Positions 62,091 to 64,000 of a stretch of 64,000 nt of DNA are shown here, in pieces (position 1 is the stretch's first letter; every line of letters begins with the position of its first letter). Source of the DNA: Mugil cephalus. Lineage: Eukaryota; Chordata; Actinopteri; Mugiliformes; Mugilidae. A program made the translations under genes and the position numbers. The stretch lies in contig NC_061770.1 in NCBI RefSeq assembly GCF_022458985.1, positions 35,693,599 to 35,757,598 on the forward strand, given 5' to 3'. The notes below the pieces were generated by a model. That model was not told the DNA's origin. It was given only the letters and a program-made list of their open reading frames with translations, and searched no databases.

Positions 62091-64000
62091 ATGGCTCCAA
62101 TGGTGGAGGAGGGAGCTCAGCTCGGTGAGTCCAAACTCCGGTTCCATCCTCACTGATTCACTTTAAAACGACACAGACAGACGTGGATGTTGCGAGGGGT
62201 AGCTTCTCCGAGAAGCGCCAGATGACGCTTTCAGTTTAAGTCTATTTTGACGTTGACGTTGGCTCCTCGTTTCTTTTGTTTATGTGGATGTAGTGCGCGT
62301 GTTTGGGGAGATGGGGAAATGGTTCGTGTGCGTGTTGATAAAACAACGTGTTTCACTTCCACCCTCCATTTTGCAGCAAGTCGAGGCGCTAATTATCAGA
62401 AAACCAACCAGTAGGGTGGAGCTCACTGTTCATTTTAAACACCGTTTATTAATATTCATTCGAATTTGAGGAAAATGCAGTTGGATCCTGGAAAGCAGCT
62501 TCAAATAAATAAAAAATAAAAGGACTGAATCCACCCGGGATCAGGAGCTCTCGCTGCCCTCCCGGTGCCACATCCATCTGTCTGTTGTTATTGCCTTGAA
62601 AACCACTCCACCCAGGACTCCAGTCTGAAATATTAATGAGCGAAAAGGGAGGAAACTGTGTGTACAGGTCCCGTGATATAAAATGACTGGTCCTCCCGGT
62701 GCTCACTCACATATGAGGCTGGATGAGAGGTTAGATTGATGCTGTAATACCATAAATAGGCCACAGTGGGATGAATAGATTAATTAATTATTTGGCATTA
62801 TGATTCATTTTGTTTCTTTTACAGTTTCTCTGTGTGTATCACAGATGTTATGTGAGGAACAAATGATTAATTAGAAGAAATTGCAGTTATTATCTGATGC
62901 TACTTCTTTGGCACCATGGTGGGAAAAAAAAGACCTCAAAAAGACGAGCACGCCAGCGATCGACCACCTCAACCCCTCTCTCTTGCCAGTGGGTCGCCCT
63001 CTTTACTGCAGGCAATGGTCTGAATTTCCTCCACTGACATAAAGCTATTAAACTGAGCTGCATGAGAAGGCAGCAGTGATTGCAGTTGAGCCACATTAAC
63101 CAATGAAACAAAGAGCTTAAGCGCCCACTGGCAAATATCAATCATCTTTTACATAGTGACACCATAAAATTACATGAATTAAGTCACTAAAAGTACTACT
63201 GTAGCTGTGGCTGAGATTAAATAGGATTAAAAAGTGTAAAAAGAGTAAATTAATCCCATTTGCATTCACATAAGACACATTTCTGTTCCACTATAGTGGC
63301 CGTGATATCAGAAAGAGCTGCCCCGCCTACACAAATGTAATATCATTTATACAAATCTGAAGTCAGGTTGTTTGCATTTAAAAGTCTTTCCCTTGCTTCT
63401 TTATATTTACACAAACCTGCCATTCAGGAACCAACCAGTCATCCATGACGTAGTGTAGTTTTTTTTTTTTTTTTTCCTCCAGCAGTTCATTACTTACACC
63501 AGCTGTTTCCTGCGCAAGTTCGTTCTGTAGCCTTGTTTGGAAATGTGGACACGGTAATGATGCTACTCGATCGGGGTTGAACAGATTGAGTTGTTTTCAT
63601 CTCCCCCGTGACTCAGGACTGCAGCCTGCGTCAGTCACAAACGCAAAATAGATTCGGCACAACAATAACATCTGTTGAAGTAACGGTTGTTGATCTGATC
63701 CGCCCGGATTACCTTCTGGGAGGTGTAGTATTTAAACTATTATAATCATTATTAACTTATTTTTTCCCCATCTTTCCTCCCACACACTCCCTCCTCGCTC
63801 TCTCTGTCCTCCTCCACAGTGGCAGTGCCGGTAGGTGTTGCCGTGGTGAGCGTCTTCGGGCTTGCCTTCACCGTGTCGGCCTTTGCGTGGATCTGCTGCC
63901 AGCGCAAAAACACCAAATCCCAGAAGACGCCCCCCTATAAGTTCGTGCACATGCTCAAAGGGGTCGACATTTACCCCGAGAGCCTCAGCGGGAAGAAGAA
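62091..64000 (+). CDS. syt4: synaptotagmin-4, N-terminal exons (partial)
   Basis: Exon 1 starts with ATG at 62091 (accATGg context), encodes MAPMVEEGAQL and ends at 62124 before GTGAGT, in phase 1. Exon 2 starts at 63820 after a pyrimidine tract and CAG, and is open to the window end. It encodes VAVPVGVAVVSVFGLAF, the membrane segment (TVSAFAWICC), a QRK stop-transfer and the conserved PPYKFVHMLKGVDIYPESL. The last phrase is diagnostic for Syt4/Syt11; the MAP start and FAWICCQRK favour Syt4. These vesicle proteins have two C2 domains, which lie beyond the window, and modulate dense-core vesicle exocytosis. The 1.7-kb intron (62125-63819) shows no other feature but a poly-T tract near 63460. 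Confidence 0.88.

Overview
The window is vertebrate nuclear DNA, almost certainly from a teleost fish. Genes have introns with GT-AG junctions, the DNA is AT-rich, and fish-typical repeats are everywhere (Tc1-like transposons, Rex-type LINE, hAT MITEs, BEL/Pao, RTE/L2-like tails). At the right edge sits the 5' end of a synaptotagmin of the Syt4/Syt11 group, best matched to syt4. At the left edge one exon of a GH31 alpha-glucosidase runs off the window on the minus strand.

Between them lies about 60 kb that looks like a fast-evolving immune or surface-protein region. From left to right: (i) 3.1-10.7 kb, two neighbouring minus-strand genes for small membrane glycoproteins with Thr/Pro-rich stalks that I cannot name; (ii) 15.6-24.7 kb, a broken and an intact copy of a small V-set immunoglobulin receptor, a secreted or lumenal ENDOD1-like nuclease, and a BEL/Pao fossil; (iii) 27.3-38.4 kb, a 3.7-kb tandem array of intronless RING/B-box/coiled-coil/PRY-SPRY TRIM genes (one pseudogene, two intact copies, one stump); (iv) 39-50 kb, a repeat-rich stretch with a nearly full-length Tc1 element, a DIRS-like fossil and an ISXO2/Merlin-type transposase piece; (v) 44.1-60.4 kb, four minus-strand genes of one family of short secreted helical proteins; (vi) 61-64 kb, the syt4 5' region.

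The most interesting result is family (v). All four genes share the same phase-0 exon plan (noncoding exon, signal-peptide exon, an exon of 18 or 27 codons, a helical last exon) and nearly the same leader. Each has a TATA-like box and, about 40-55 bp further upstream, an interferon-response-like GAAA-type element. With the neighbouring TRIMs (one has a perfect ISRE match just upstream of its ATG) and the V-set receptor, this suggests an interferon-responsive cluster that includes an apparently uncharacterised secreted protein family. The gene models come from reading splice signals and frames by eye; expression, induction and function are inference.
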